The notes under the pieces were generated by a model. It searched no databases and had not been told where the DNA came from. It worked only from the letters and a program-made list of their open reading frames with translations. The translations under genes and the position numbers were made by a program. A stretch of 15,653 bases of DNA, taken from Steinernema hermaphroditum (lineage: Eukaryota > Nematoda > Chromadorea > Rhabditida > Steinernematidae). How positions within the stretch are numbered: the stretch's first letter is position 1; the number at the start of each line of letters is the position of its first letter. Positions 1-10,405 of this stretch are shown here, in pieces. The stretch spans positions 1 through 15,653 of the forward strand of contig JAUCMV010000051.1 in NCBI GenBank assembly GCA_030435675.1. The letters run 5' to 3'.

Positions 1-174
1 TGCCCTATTTATGGTCGATTTTGAACTCGTCCAGGGTAGAAATTTTGCACAGCTAATGTTTATGACCATATCTATGAGGTGCATACGAAAAAACCGCTTT
101 CCTCGGAGGTCGGTTTAAACACTTTCCAATGGGTGCCATGAATCCTATAAGATATAGGTCTAGGTAGGTAAGGA
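1..174. repeat. Satellite unit 1 with a private substitution at position 25
   Basis: The first unit reads GAACTC at 23-28 where every other unit reads GAGCTC, a G-to-A change at window position 25 that removes a SacI site. The rest matches the consensus. The window starts exactly at my chosen phase, so this is not necessarily the first unit of the real array. Confidence 0.93.
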
Positions 175-264
175 TGCCCTATTTATGGTCGATTTTGAGC
201 TCGTCCAGGGTAGAAATTTTGCACAGCTAATGTTTATGACCATATCTATGAGGTGCATACGAAA

Positions 265-290
265 AAACCGCTTTCCTCGGAGGTCGGTTT
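265..290. repeat. Inverted repeat within the unit (shown in unit 2)
   Basis: Six-base arms AAACCG (265-270) and CGGTTT (285-290) flank an inner odd palindrome, CCTCGGAGG (275-283). It occurs in all 89 complete units at unit positions 91-116, with no variant seen. It could form a small cruciform or an RNA hairpin, or be a binding site; no function is shown by sequence alone. Confidence 0.7.
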
Positions 291-294
291 AAAC
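287..294. repeat. Perfect 8-bp palindrome GTTTAAAC (shown in unit 2)
   Basis: This self-complementary octamer overlaps the right arm of the inverted repeat and is present in every complete unit (unit positions 113-120). It is also the PmeI recognition sequence, so the array would give a regular 174-bp ladder. Confidence 0.8.
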
Positions 295-317
295 ACTTTC
301 CAATGGGTGCCATGAAT

Positions 318-332
318 CCTATAAGATATAGG
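318..332. repeat. Interrupted palindrome CCTATA-AGA-TATAGG (shown in unit 2)
   Basis: Two six-base arms are perfect reverse complements around a three-base centre (unit positions 144-158). It is present in every complete unit without change, immediately beside the variable 131-139 block. Symmetry of this size is typical of a dimeric protein-binding site, but no binding protein can be named. Confidence 0.65.
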
Positions 333-347
333 TCTAGGTAGGTAAGG
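331..347 (+). repeat. Telomere-like G-rich stretch with four GG pairs (shown in unit 2)
   Basis: GG pairs at 331, 337, 341 and 346 are separated by 4, 2 and 3 bases, on the same strand as the G-rich telomere strand. The stretch contains TAGG three times and ends in TAAGG, so it resembles a degenerate TTAGGC or TTAGG tract. Four GG pairs with short loops could in principle form a two-layer G-quadruplex. It recurs unchanged in every complete unit at unit positions 157-173. Confidence 0.6.
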
Positions 348-397
348 ATGCCCTATTTATGGTCGATTTTGAGCTCGTCCAGGGTAGAAATTTTGCA

Positions 398-401
398 TAG
401 A
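398..401. repeat. B-type variant in unit 3 (T50 and A53)
   Basis: Unit positions 50 and 53 are T and A instead of C and C, turning GCACAGCTAATG into GCATAGATAATG. The same pair of changes recurs in units 18, 41 and 46, so these copies probably share one ancestor. The next unit (4) is C-type. Confidence 0.95.
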
Positions 402-652
402 TAATGTTTATGACCATATCTATGAGGTGCATACGAAAAAACCGCTTTCCTCGGAGGTCGGTTTAAACACTTTCCAATGGGTGCCATGAATCCTATAAGA
501 TATAGGTCTAGGTAGGTAAGGATGCCCTATTTATGGTCGATTTTGAGCTCGTCCAGGGTAGAAATTTTGCACAGCTAATGTTTATGACCATATCTATGAG
601 GTGCATACGAAAAAACCGCTTTCCTCGGAGGTCGGTTTAAACACTTTCCAAT

Positions 653-661
653 AGGCAGCTT
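653..661. repeat. C-type block in unit 4
   Basis: Unit positions 131-139 read AGGCAGCTT instead of GGGTGCCAT, which is five differences (131, 134, 135, 136, 138) with no change in length. With the preceding T it forms TAGGC, five of the six telomere-repeat bases. Confidence 0.96.
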
Positions 662-1696
662 GAATCCTATAAGATATAGGTCTAGGTAGGTAAGGATGCC
701 CTATTTATGGTCGATTTTGAGCTCGTCCAGGGTAGAAATTTTGCACAGCTAATGTTTATGACCATATCTATGAGGTGCATACGAAAAAACCGCTTTCCTC
801 GGAGGTCGGTTTAAACACTTTCCAATGGGTGCCATGAATCCTATAAGATATAGGTCTAGGTAGGTAAGGATGCCCTATTTATGGTCGATTTTGAGCTCGT
901 CCAGGGTAGAAATTTTGCACAGCTAATGTTTATGACCATATCTATGAGGTGCATACGAAAAAACCGCTTTCCTCGGAGGTCGGTTTAAACACTTTCCAAT
1001 GGGTGCCATGAATCCTATAAGATATAGGTCTAGGTAGGTAAGGATGCCCTATTTATGGTCGATTTTGAGCTCGTCCAGGGTAGAAATTTTGCACAGCTAA
1101 TGTTTATGACCATATCTATGAGGTGCATACGAAAAAACCGCTTTCCTCGGAGGTCGGTTTAAACACTTTCCAATGGGTGCCATGAATCCTATAAGATATA
1201 GGTCTAGGTAGGTAAGGATGCCCTATTTATGGTCGATTTTGAGCTCGTCCAGGGTAGAAATTTTGCACAGCTAATGTTTATGACCATATCTATGAGGTGC
1301 ATACGAAAAAACCGCTTTCCTCGGAGGTCGGTTTAAACACTTTCCAATGGGTGCCATGAATCCTATAAGATATAGGTCTAGGTAGGTAAGGATGCCCTAT
1401 TTATGGTCGATTTTGAGCTCGTCCAGGGTAGAAATTTTGCACAGCTAATGTTTATGACCATATCTATGAGGTGCATACGAAAAAACCGCTTTCCTCGGAG
1501 GTCGGTTTAAACACTTTCCAATGGGTGCCATGAATCCTATAAGATATAGGTCTAGGTAGGTAAGGATGCCCTATTTATGGTCGATTTTGAGCTCGTCCAG
1601 GGTAGAAATTTTGCACAGCTAATGTTTATGACCATATCTATGAGGTGCATACGAAAAAACCGCTTTCCTCGGAGGTCGGTTTAAACACTTTCCAAT

Positions 1697-1705
1697 AGGC
1701 AGCTT
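1697..1705. repeat. C-type block in unit 10
   Basis: AGGCAGCTT replaces the consensus block, six units after the previous C-type copy. The rest of the unit is consensus. Confidence 0.96.
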
Positions 1706-2566
1706 GAATCCTATAAGATATAGGTCTAGGTAGGTAAGGATGCCCTATTTATGGTCGATTTTGAGCTCGTCCAGGGTAGAAATTTTGCACAGCTAATGTT
1801 TATGACCATATCTATGAGGTGCATACGAAAAAACCGCTTTCCTCGGAGGTCGGTTTAAACACTTTCCAATGGGTGCCATGAATCCTATAAGATATAGGTC
1901 TAGGTAGGTAAGGATGCCCTATTTATGGTCGATTTTGAGCTCGTCCAGGGTAGAAATTTTGCACAGCTAATGTTTATGACCATATCTATGAGGTGCATAC
2001 GAAAAAACCGCTTTCCTCGGAGGTCGGTTTAAACACTTTCCAATGGGTGCCATGAATCCTATAAGATATAGGTCTAGGTAGGTAAGGATGCCCTATTTAT
2101 GGTCGATTTTGAGCTCGTCCAGGGTAGAAATTTTGCACAGCTAATGTTTATGACCATATCTATGAGGTGCATACGAAAAAACCGCTTTCCTCGGAGGTCG
2201 GTTTAAACACTTTCCAATGGGTGCCATGAATCCTATAAGATATAGGTCTAGGTAGGTAAGGATGCCCTATTTATGGTCGATTTTGAGCTCGTCCAGGGTA
2301 GAAATTTTGCACAGCTAATGTTTATGACCATATCTATGAGGTGCATACGAAAAAACCGCTTTCCTCGGAGGTCGGTTTAAACACTTTCCAATGGGTGCCA
2401 TGAATCCTATAAGATATAGGTCTAGGTAGGTAAGGATGCCCTATTTATGGTCGATTTTGAGCTCGTCCAGGGTAGAAATTTTGCACAGCTAATGTTTATG
2501 ACCATATCTATGAGGTGCATACGAAAAAACCGCTTTCCTCGGAGGTCGGTTTAAACACTTTCCAAT

Positions 2567-2575
2567 AGGCAGCTT
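2567..2575. repeat. C-type block in unit 15
   Basis: AGGCAGCTT at unit positions 131-139, five units after unit 10. Units 4, 10 and 15 form the same 6-then-5 spacing later seen in units 54, 60 and 65. Confidence 0.96.
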
Positions 2576-3007
2576 GAATCCTATAAGATATAGGTCTAGG
2601 TAGGTAAGGATGCCCTATTTATGGTCGATTTTGAGCTCGTCCAGGGTAGAAATTTTGCACAGCTAATGTTTATGACCATATCTATGAGGTGCATACGAAA
2701 AAACCGCTTTCCTCGGAGGTCGGTTTAAACACTTTCCAATGGGTGCCATGAATCCTATAAGATATAGGTCTAGGTAGGTAAGGATGCCCTATTTATGGTC
2801 GATTTTGAGCTCGTCCAGGGTAGAAATTTTGCACAGCTAATGTTTATGACCATATCTATGAGGTGCATACGAAAAAACCGCTTTCCTCGGAGGTCGGTTT
2901 AAACACTTTCCAATGGGTGCCATGAATCCTATAAGATATAGGTCTAGGTAGGTAAGGATGCCCTATTTATGGTCGATTTTGAGCTCGTCCAGGGTAGAAA
3001 TTTTGCA

Positions 3008-3011
3008 TAGA
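3008..3011. repeat. B-type variant in unit 18 (T50 and A53)
   Basis: It carries the same two linked substitutions as unit 3. It is again followed directly by a C-type unit (19), which repeats the unit 3/4 arrangement exactly 15 units further on. Confidence 0.95.
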
Positions 3012-3262
3012 TAATGTTTATGACCATATCTATGAGGTGCATACGAAAAAACCGCTTTCCTCGGAGGTCGGTTTAAACACTTTCCAATGGGTGCCATGAA
3101 TCCTATAAGATATAGGTCTAGGTAGGTAAGGATGCCCTATTTATGGTCGATTTTGAGCTCGTCCAGGGTAGAAATTTTGCACAGCTAATGTTTATGACCA
3201 TATCTATGAGGTGCATACGAAAAAACCGCTTTCCTCGGAGGTCGGTTTAAACACTTTCCAAT

Positions 3263-3271
3263 AGGCAGCTT
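3263..3271. repeat. C-type block in unit 19
   Basis: AGGCAGCTT directly after the B-type unit 18, which mirrors units 3 and 4. Confidence 0.96.
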
Positions 3272-4306
3272 GAATCCTATAAGATATAGGTCTAGGTAGG
3301 TAAGGATGCCCTATTTATGGTCGATTTTGAGCTCGTCCAGGGTAGAAATTTTGCACAGCTAATGTTTATGACCATATCTATGAGGTGCATACGAAAAAAC
3401 CGCTTTCCTCGGAGGTCGGTTTAAACACTTTCCAATGGGTGCCATGAATCCTATAAGATATAGGTCTAGGTAGGTAAGGATGCCCTATTTATGGTCGATT
3501 TTGAGCTCGTCCAGGGTAGAAATTTTGCACAGCTAATGTTTATGACCATATCTATGAGGTGCATACGAAAAAACCGCTTTCCTCGGAGGTCGGTTTAAAC
3601 ACTTTCCAATGGGTGCCATGAATCCTATAAGATATAGGTCTAGGTAGGTAAGGATGCCCTATTTATGGTCGATTTTGAGCTCGTCCAGGGTAGAAATTTT
3701 GCACAGCTAATGTTTATGACCATATCTATGAGGTGCATACGAAAAAACCGCTTTCCTCGGAGGTCGGTTTAAACACTTTCCAATGGGTGCCATGAATCCT
3801 ATAAGATATAGGTCTAGGTAGGTAAGGATGCCCTATTTATGGTCGATTTTGAGCTCGTCCAGGGTAGAAATTTTGCACAGCTAATGTTTATGACCATATC
3901 TATGAGGTGCATACGAAAAAACCGCTTTCCTCGGAGGTCGGTTTAAACACTTTCCAATGGGTGCCATGAATCCTATAAGATATAGGTCTAGGTAGGTAAG
4001 GATGCCCTATTTATGGTCGATTTTGAGCTCGTCCAGGGTAGAAATTTTGCACAGCTAATGTTTATGACCATATCTATGAGGTGCATACGAAAAAACCGCT
4101 TTCCTCGGAGGTCGGTTTAAACACTTTCCAATGGGTGCCATGAATCCTATAAGATATAGGTCTAGGTAGGTAAGGATGCCCTATTTATGGTCGATTTTGA
4201 GCTCGTCCAGGGTAGAAATTTTGCACAGCTAATGTTTATGACCATATCTATGAGGTGCATACGAAAAAACCGCTTTCCTCGGAGGTCGGTTTAAACACTT
4301 TCCAAT

Positions 4307-4315
4307 GGGCAGCTT
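4307..4315. repeat. Chimeric C block in unit 25
   Basis: The block reads GGGCAGCTT: the consensus G at position 131 followed by the C-type bases at 134-138. It is one base away from the C form. It is a recombinant with a breakpoint between 131 and 134, or a C unit with one later substitution back to G. Confidence 0.95.
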
Positions 4316-4573
4316 GAATCCTATAAGATATAGGTCTAGGTAGGTAAGGATGCCCTATTTATGGTCGATTTTGAGCTCGTCCAGGGTAGAAATTTTGCAC
4401 AGCTAATGTTTATGACCATATCTATGAGGTGCATACGAAAAAACCGCTTTCCTCGGAGGTCGGTTTAAACACTTTCCAATGGGTGCCATGAATCCTATAA
4501 GATATAGGTCTAGGTAGGTAAGGATGCCCTATTTATGGTCGATTTTGAGCTCGTCCAGGGTAGAAATTTTGCA

Positions 4574-4574
4574 T
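4574..4574. repeat. Partial B-type variant in unit 27 (T50 only)
   Basis: Unit 27 reads GCATAGCTAATG: position 50 is T as in B units, but position 53 keeps the consensus C. It is either an intermediate on the way to the full B type or a chimera whose breakpoint lies between the two sites. Confidence 0.94.
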
Positions 4575-5872
4575 AGCTAATGTTTATGACCATATCTATG
4601 AGGTGCATACGAAAAAACCGCTTTCCTCGGAGGTCGGTTTAAACACTTTCCAATGGGTGCCATGAATCCTATAAGATATAGGTCTAGGTAGGTAAGGATG
4701 CCCTATTTATGGTCGATTTTGAGCTCGTCCAGGGTAGAAATTTTGCACAGCTAATGTTTATGACCATATCTATGAGGTGCATACGAAAAAACCGCTTTCC
4801 TCGGAGGTCGGTTTAAACACTTTCCAATGGGTGCCATGAATCCTATAAGATATAGGTCTAGGTAGGTAAGGATGCCCTATTTATGGTCGATTTTGAGCTC
4901 GTCCAGGGTAGAAATTTTGCACAGCTAATGTTTATGACCATATCTATGAGGTGCATACGAAAAAACCGCTTTCCTCGGAGGTCGGTTTAAACACTTTCCA
5001 ATGGGTGCCATGAATCCTATAAGATATAGGTCTAGGTAGGTAAGGATGCCCTATTTATGGTCGATTTTGAGCTCGTCCAGGGTAGAAATTTTGCACAGCT
5101 AATGTTTATGACCATATCTATGAGGTGCATACGAAAAAACCGCTTTCCTCGGAGGTCGGTTTAAACACTTTCCAATGGGTGCCATGAATCCTATAAGATA
5201 TAGGTCTAGGTAGGTAAGGATGCCCTATTTATGGTCGATTTTGAGCTCGTCCAGGGTAGAAATTTTGCACAGCTAATGTTTATGACCATATCTATGAGGT
5301 GCATACGAAAAAACCGCTTTCCTCGGAGGTCGGTTTAAACACTTTCCAATGGGTGCCATGAATCCTATAAGATATAGGTCTAGGTAGGTAAGGATGCCCT
5401 ATTTATGGTCGATTTTGAGCTCGTCCAGGGTAGAAATTTTGCACAGCTAATGTTTATGACCATATCTATGAGGTGCATACGAAAAAACCGCTTTCCTCGG
5501 AGGTCGGTTTAAACACTTTCCAATGGGTGCCATGAATCCTATAAGATATAGGTCTAGGTAGGTAAGGATGCCCTATTTATGGTCGATTTTGAGCTCGTCC
5601 AGGGTAGAAATTTTGCACAGCTAATGTTTATGACCATATCTATGAGGTGCATACGAAAAAACCGCTTTCCTCGGAGGTCGGTTTAAACACTTTCCAATGG
5701 GTGCCATGAATCCTATAAGATATAGGTCTAGGTAGGTAAGGATGCCCTATTTATGGTCGATTTTGAGCTCGTCCAGGGTAGAAATTTTGCACAGCTAATG
5801 TTTATGACCATATCTATGAGGTGCATACGAAAAAACCGCTTTCCTCGGAGGTCGGTTTAAACACTTTCCAAT

Positions 5873-5881
5873 AGGCAGCTT
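5873..5881. repeat. C-type block in unit 34
   Basis: AGGCAGCTT at unit positions 131-139, after eight units (26-33) with the consensus block. It starts a run of three C units spaced ten apart (34, 44, 54). Confidence 0.96.
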
Positions 5882-7009
5882 GAATCCTATAAGATATAGG
5901 TCTAGGTAGGTAAGGATGCCCTATTTATGGTCGATTTTGAGCTCGTCCAGGGTAGAAATTTTGCACAGCTAATGTTTATGACCATATCTATGAGGTGCAT
6001 ACGAAAAAACCGCTTTCCTCGGAGGTCGGTTTAAACACTTTCCAATGGGTGCCATGAATCCTATAAGATATAGGTCTAGGTAGGTAAGGATGCCCTATTT
6101 ATGGTCGATTTTGAGCTCGTCCAGGGTAGAAATTTTGCACAGCTAATGTTTATGACCATATCTATGAGGTGCATACGAAAAAACCGCTTTCCTCGGAGGT
6201 CGGTTTAAACACTTTCCAATGGGTGCCATGAATCCTATAAGATATAGGTCTAGGTAGGTAAGGATGCCCTATTTATGGTCGATTTTGAGCTCGTCCAGGG
6301 TAGAAATTTTGCACAGCTAATGTTTATGACCATATCTATGAGGTGCATACGAAAAAACCGCTTTCCTCGGAGGTCGGTTTAAACACTTTCCAATGGGTGC
6401 CATGAATCCTATAAGATATAGGTCTAGGTAGGTAAGGATGCCCTATTTATGGTCGATTTTGAGCTCGTCCAGGGTAGAAATTTTGCACAGCTAATGTTTA
6501 TGACCATATCTATGAGGTGCATACGAAAAAACCGCTTTCCTCGGAGGTCGGTTTAAACACTTTCCAATGGGTGCCATGAATCCTATAAGATATAGGTCTA
6601 GGTAGGTAAGGATGCCCTATTTATGGTCGATTTTGAGCTCGTCCAGGGTAGAAATTTTGCACAGCTAATGTTTATGACCATATCTATGAGGTGCATACGA
6701 AAAAACCGCTTTCCTCGGAGGTCGGTTTAAACACTTTCCAATGGGTGCCATGAATCCTATAAGATATAGGTCTAGGTAGGTAAGGATGCCCTATTTATGG
6801 TCGATTTTGAGCTCGTCCAGGGTAGAAATTTTGCACAGCTAATGTTTATGACCATATCTATGAGGTGCATACGAAAAAACCGCTTTCCTCGGAGGTCGGT
6901 TTAAACACTTTCCAATGGGTGCCATGAATCCTATAAGATATAGGTCTAGGTAGGTAAGGATGCCCTATTTATGGTCGATTTTGAGCTCGTCCAGGGTAGA
7001 AATTTTGCA

Positions 7010-7013
7010 TAGA
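7010..7013. repeat. B-type variant in unit 41 (T50 and A53)
   Basis: It carries both B substitutions. Unlike units 3 and 18, the next unit is consensus, and the nearest C-type unit is three units later (44). Confidence 0.95.
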
Positions 7014-7612
7014 TAATGTTTATGACCATATCTATGAGGTGCATACGAAAAAACCGCTTTCCTCGGAGGTCGGTTTAAACACTTTCCAATGGGTGCCATG
7101 AATCCTATAAGATATAGGTCTAGGTAGGTAAGGATGCCCTATTTATGGTCGATTTTGAGCTCGTCCAGGGTAGAAATTTTGCACAGCTAATGTTTATGAC
7201 CATATCTATGAGGTGCATACGAAAAAACCGCTTTCCTCGGAGGTCGGTTTAAACACTTTCCAATGGGTGCCATGAATCCTATAAGATATAGGTCTAGGTA
7301 GGTAAGGATGCCCTATTTATGGTCGATTTTGAGCTCGTCCAGGGTAGAAATTTTGCACAGCTAATGTTTATGACCATATCTATGAGGTGCATACGAAAAA
7401 ACCGCTTTCCTCGGAGGTCGGTTTAAACACTTTCCAATGGGTGCCATGAATCCTATAAGATATAGGTCTAGGTAGGTAAGGATGCCCTATTTATGGTCGA
7501 TTTTGAGCTCGTCCAGGGTAGAAATTTTGCACAGCTAATGTTTATGACCATATCTATGAGGTGCATACGAAAAAACCGCTTTCCTCGGAGGTCGGTTTAA
7601 ACACTTTCCAAT

Positions 7613-7621
7613 AGGCAGCTT
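7613..7621. repeat. C-type block in unit 44
   Basis: AGGCAGCTT, ten units after unit 34 and between the B-type units 41 and 46. Confidence 0.96.
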
Positions 7622-7879
7622 GAATCCTATAAGATATAGGTCTAGGTAGGTAAGGATGCCCTATTTATGGTCGATTTTGAGCTCGTCCAGGGTAGAAATT
7701 TTGCACAGCTAATGTTTATGACCATATCTATGAGGTGCATACGAAAAAACCGCTTTCCTCGGAGGTCGGTTTAAACACTTTCCAATGGGTGCCATGAATC
7801 CTATAAGATATAGGTCTAGGTAGGTAAGGATGCCCTATTTATGGTCGATTTTGAGCTCGTCCAGGGTAGAAATTTTGCA

Positions 7880-7883
7880 TAGA
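7880..7883. repeat. B-type variant in unit 46 (T50 and A53)
   Basis: It carries both B substitutions, five units after unit 41 and two after the C-type unit 44. This is the last B variant; the rest of the array toward the telomere has none. Confidence 0.95.
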
Positions 7884-9352
7884 TAATGTTTATGACCATA
7901 TCTATGAGGTGCATACGAAAAAACCGCTTTCCTCGGAGGTCGGTTTAAACACTTTCCAATGGGTGCCATGAATCCTATAAGATATAGGTCTAGGTAGGTA
8001 AGGATGCCCTATTTATGGTCGATTTTGAGCTCGTCCAGGGTAGAAATTTTGCACAGCTAATGTTTATGACCATATCTATGAGGTGCATACGAAAAAACCG
8101 CTTTCCTCGGAGGTCGGTTTAAACACTTTCCAATGGGTGCCATGAATCCTATAAGATATAGGTCTAGGTAGGTAAGGATGCCCTATTTATGGTCGATTTT
8201 GAGCTCGTCCAGGGTAGAAATTTTGCACAGCTAATGTTTATGACCATATCTATGAGGTGCATACGAAAAAACCGCTTTCCTCGGAGGTCGGTTTAAACAC
8301 TTTCCAATGGGTGCCATGAATCCTATAAGATATAGGTCTAGGTAGGTAAGGATGCCCTATTTATGGTCGATTTTGAGCTCGTCCAGGGTAGAAATTTTGC
8401 ACAGCTAATGTTTATGACCATATCTATGAGGTGCATACGAAAAAACCGCTTTCCTCGGAGGTCGGTTTAAACACTTTCCAATGGGTGCCATGAATCCTAT
8501 AAGATATAGGTCTAGGTAGGTAAGGATGCCCTATTTATGGTCGATTTTGAGCTCGTCCAGGGTAGAAATTTTGCACAGCTAATGTTTATGACCATATCTA
8601 TGAGGTGCATACGAAAAAACCGCTTTCCTCGGAGGTCGGTTTAAACACTTTCCAATGGGTGCCATGAATCCTATAAGATATAGGTCTAGGTAGGTAAGGA
8701 TGCCCTATTTATGGTCGATTTTGAGCTCGTCCAGGGTAGAAATTTTGCACAGCTAATGTTTATGACCATATCTATGAGGTGCATACGAAAAAACCGCTTT
8801 CCTCGGAGGTCGGTTTAAACACTTTCCAATGGGTGCCATGAATCCTATAAGATATAGGTCTAGGTAGGTAAGGATGCCCTATTTATGGTCGATTTTGAGC
8901 TCGTCCAGGGTAGAAATTTTGCACAGCTAATGTTTATGACCATATCTATGAGGTGCATACGAAAAAACCGCTTTCCTCGGAGGTCGGTTTAAACACTTTC
9001 CAATGGGTGCCATGAATCCTATAAGATATAGGTCTAGGTAGGTAAGGATGCCCTATTTATGGTCGATTTTGAGCTCGTCCAGGGTAGAAATTTTGCACAG
9101 CTAATGTTTATGACCATATCTATGAGGTGCATACGAAAAAACCGCTTTCCTCGGAGGTCGGTTTAAACACTTTCCAATGGGTGCCATGAATCCTATAAGA
9201 TATAGGTCTAGGTAGGTAAGGATGCCCTATTTATGGTCGATTTTGAGCTCGTCCAGGGTAGAAATTTTGCACAGCTAATGTTTATGACCATATCTATGAG
9301 GTGCATACGAAAAAACCGCTTTCCTCGGAGGTCGGTTTAAACACTTTCCAAT

Positions 9353-9361
9353 AGGCAGCTT
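9353..9361. repeat. C-type block in unit 54
   Basis: AGGCAGCTT, ten units after unit 44. It begins the 54/60/65 series that copies the spacing of units 4/10/15. Confidence 0.96.
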
Positions 9362-10396
9362 GAATCCTATAAGATATAGGTCTAGGTAGGTAAGGATGCC
9401 CTATTTATGGTCGATTTTGAGCTCGTCCAGGGTAGAAATTTTGCACAGCTAATGTTTATGACCATATCTATGAGGTGCATACGAAAAAACCGCTTTCCTC
9501 GGAGGTCGGTTTAAACACTTTCCAATGGGTGCCATGAATCCTATAAGATATAGGTCTAGGTAGGTAAGGATGCCCTATTTATGGTCGATTTTGAGCTCGT
9601 CCAGGGTAGAAATTTTGCACAGCTAATGTTTATGACCATATCTATGAGGTGCATACGAAAAAACCGCTTTCCTCGGAGGTCGGTTTAAACACTTTCCAAT
9701 GGGTGCCATGAATCCTATAAGATATAGGTCTAGGTAGGTAAGGATGCCCTATTTATGGTCGATTTTGAGCTCGTCCAGGGTAGAAATTTTGCACAGCTAA
9801 TGTTTATGACCATATCTATGAGGTGCATACGAAAAAACCGCTTTCCTCGGAGGTCGGTTTAAACACTTTCCAATGGGTGCCATGAATCCTATAAGATATA
9901 GGTCTAGGTAGGTAAGGATGCCCTATTTATGGTCGATTTTGAGCTCGTCCAGGGTAGAAATTTTGCACAGCTAATGTTTATGACCATATCTATGAGGTGC
10001 ATACGAAAAAACCGCTTTCCTCGGAGGTCGGTTTAAACACTTTCCAATGGGTGCCATGAATCCTATAAGATATAGGTCTAGGTAGGTAAGGATGCCCTAT
10101 TTATGGTCGATTTTGAGCTCGTCCAGGGTAGAAATTTTGCACAGCTAATGTTTATGACCATATCTATGAGGTGCATACGAAAAAACCGCTTTCCTCGGAG
10201 GTCGGTTTAAACACTTTCCAATGGGTGCCATGAATCCTATAAGATATAGGTCTAGGTAGGTAAGGATGCCCTATTTATGGTCGATTTTGAGCTCGTCCAG
10301 GGTAGAAATTTTGCACAGCTAATGTTTATGACCATATCTATGAGGTGCATACGAAAAAACCGCTTTCCTCGGAGGTCGGTTTAAACACTTTCCAAT

Positions 10397-10405
10397 AGGC
10401 AGCTT
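10397..10405. repeat. C-type block in unit 60
   Basis: AGGCAGCTT, six units after unit 54. The units between are consensus. Confidence 0.96.

Larger units (their letters stand above)
175..348. repeat. Representative consensus satellite unit (unit 2)
   Basis: This copy carries the majority base at every position and serves as the reference; unit position p lies at window position 174+p. Landmarks by unit position are: GAGCTC (SacI site) at 23-28; an inverted repeat with arms AAACCG and CGGTTT at 91-96 and 111-116; the perfect palindrome GTTTAAAC (PmeI site) at 113-120; the variable block GGGTGCCAT at 131-139; the interrupted palindrome CCTATA-AGA-TATAGG at 144-158; and four GG pairs between 157 and 173. 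The longest stop-free stretch in any of the six frames is 42 codons. The start of the unit is arbitrary, because a tandem array has no natural phase. Confidence 0.97.

Noticed and set aside
146..152. TATAAGA as a TATA box driving transcription toward the telomere
   Set aside because: The match is weak and lies inside an interrupted palindrome that explains it equally well; no other promoter element is visible.
139..226. Splice-like signals: AG|GTAAGG near the end of each unit and TTTTGCACAG early in the next
   Set aside because: They would define an intron of about 59 nt, but the intervening 115-nt 'exons' are not a multiple of three and every frame is closed. Such short signals are expected by chance in any repeated unit.
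185..292. A 35-codon ATG-started frame, repeated in each unit (unit positions 11-118 including TAA)
   Set aside because: It is short, repeated identically with the satellite, has no initiation context or protein family I recognise, and no variant pattern suggesting selection on codons.
653..661. C block as a local inversion of the consensus block
   Set aside because: The reverse complement of GGGTGCCAT is ATGGCACCC, which does not match AGGCAGCTT.
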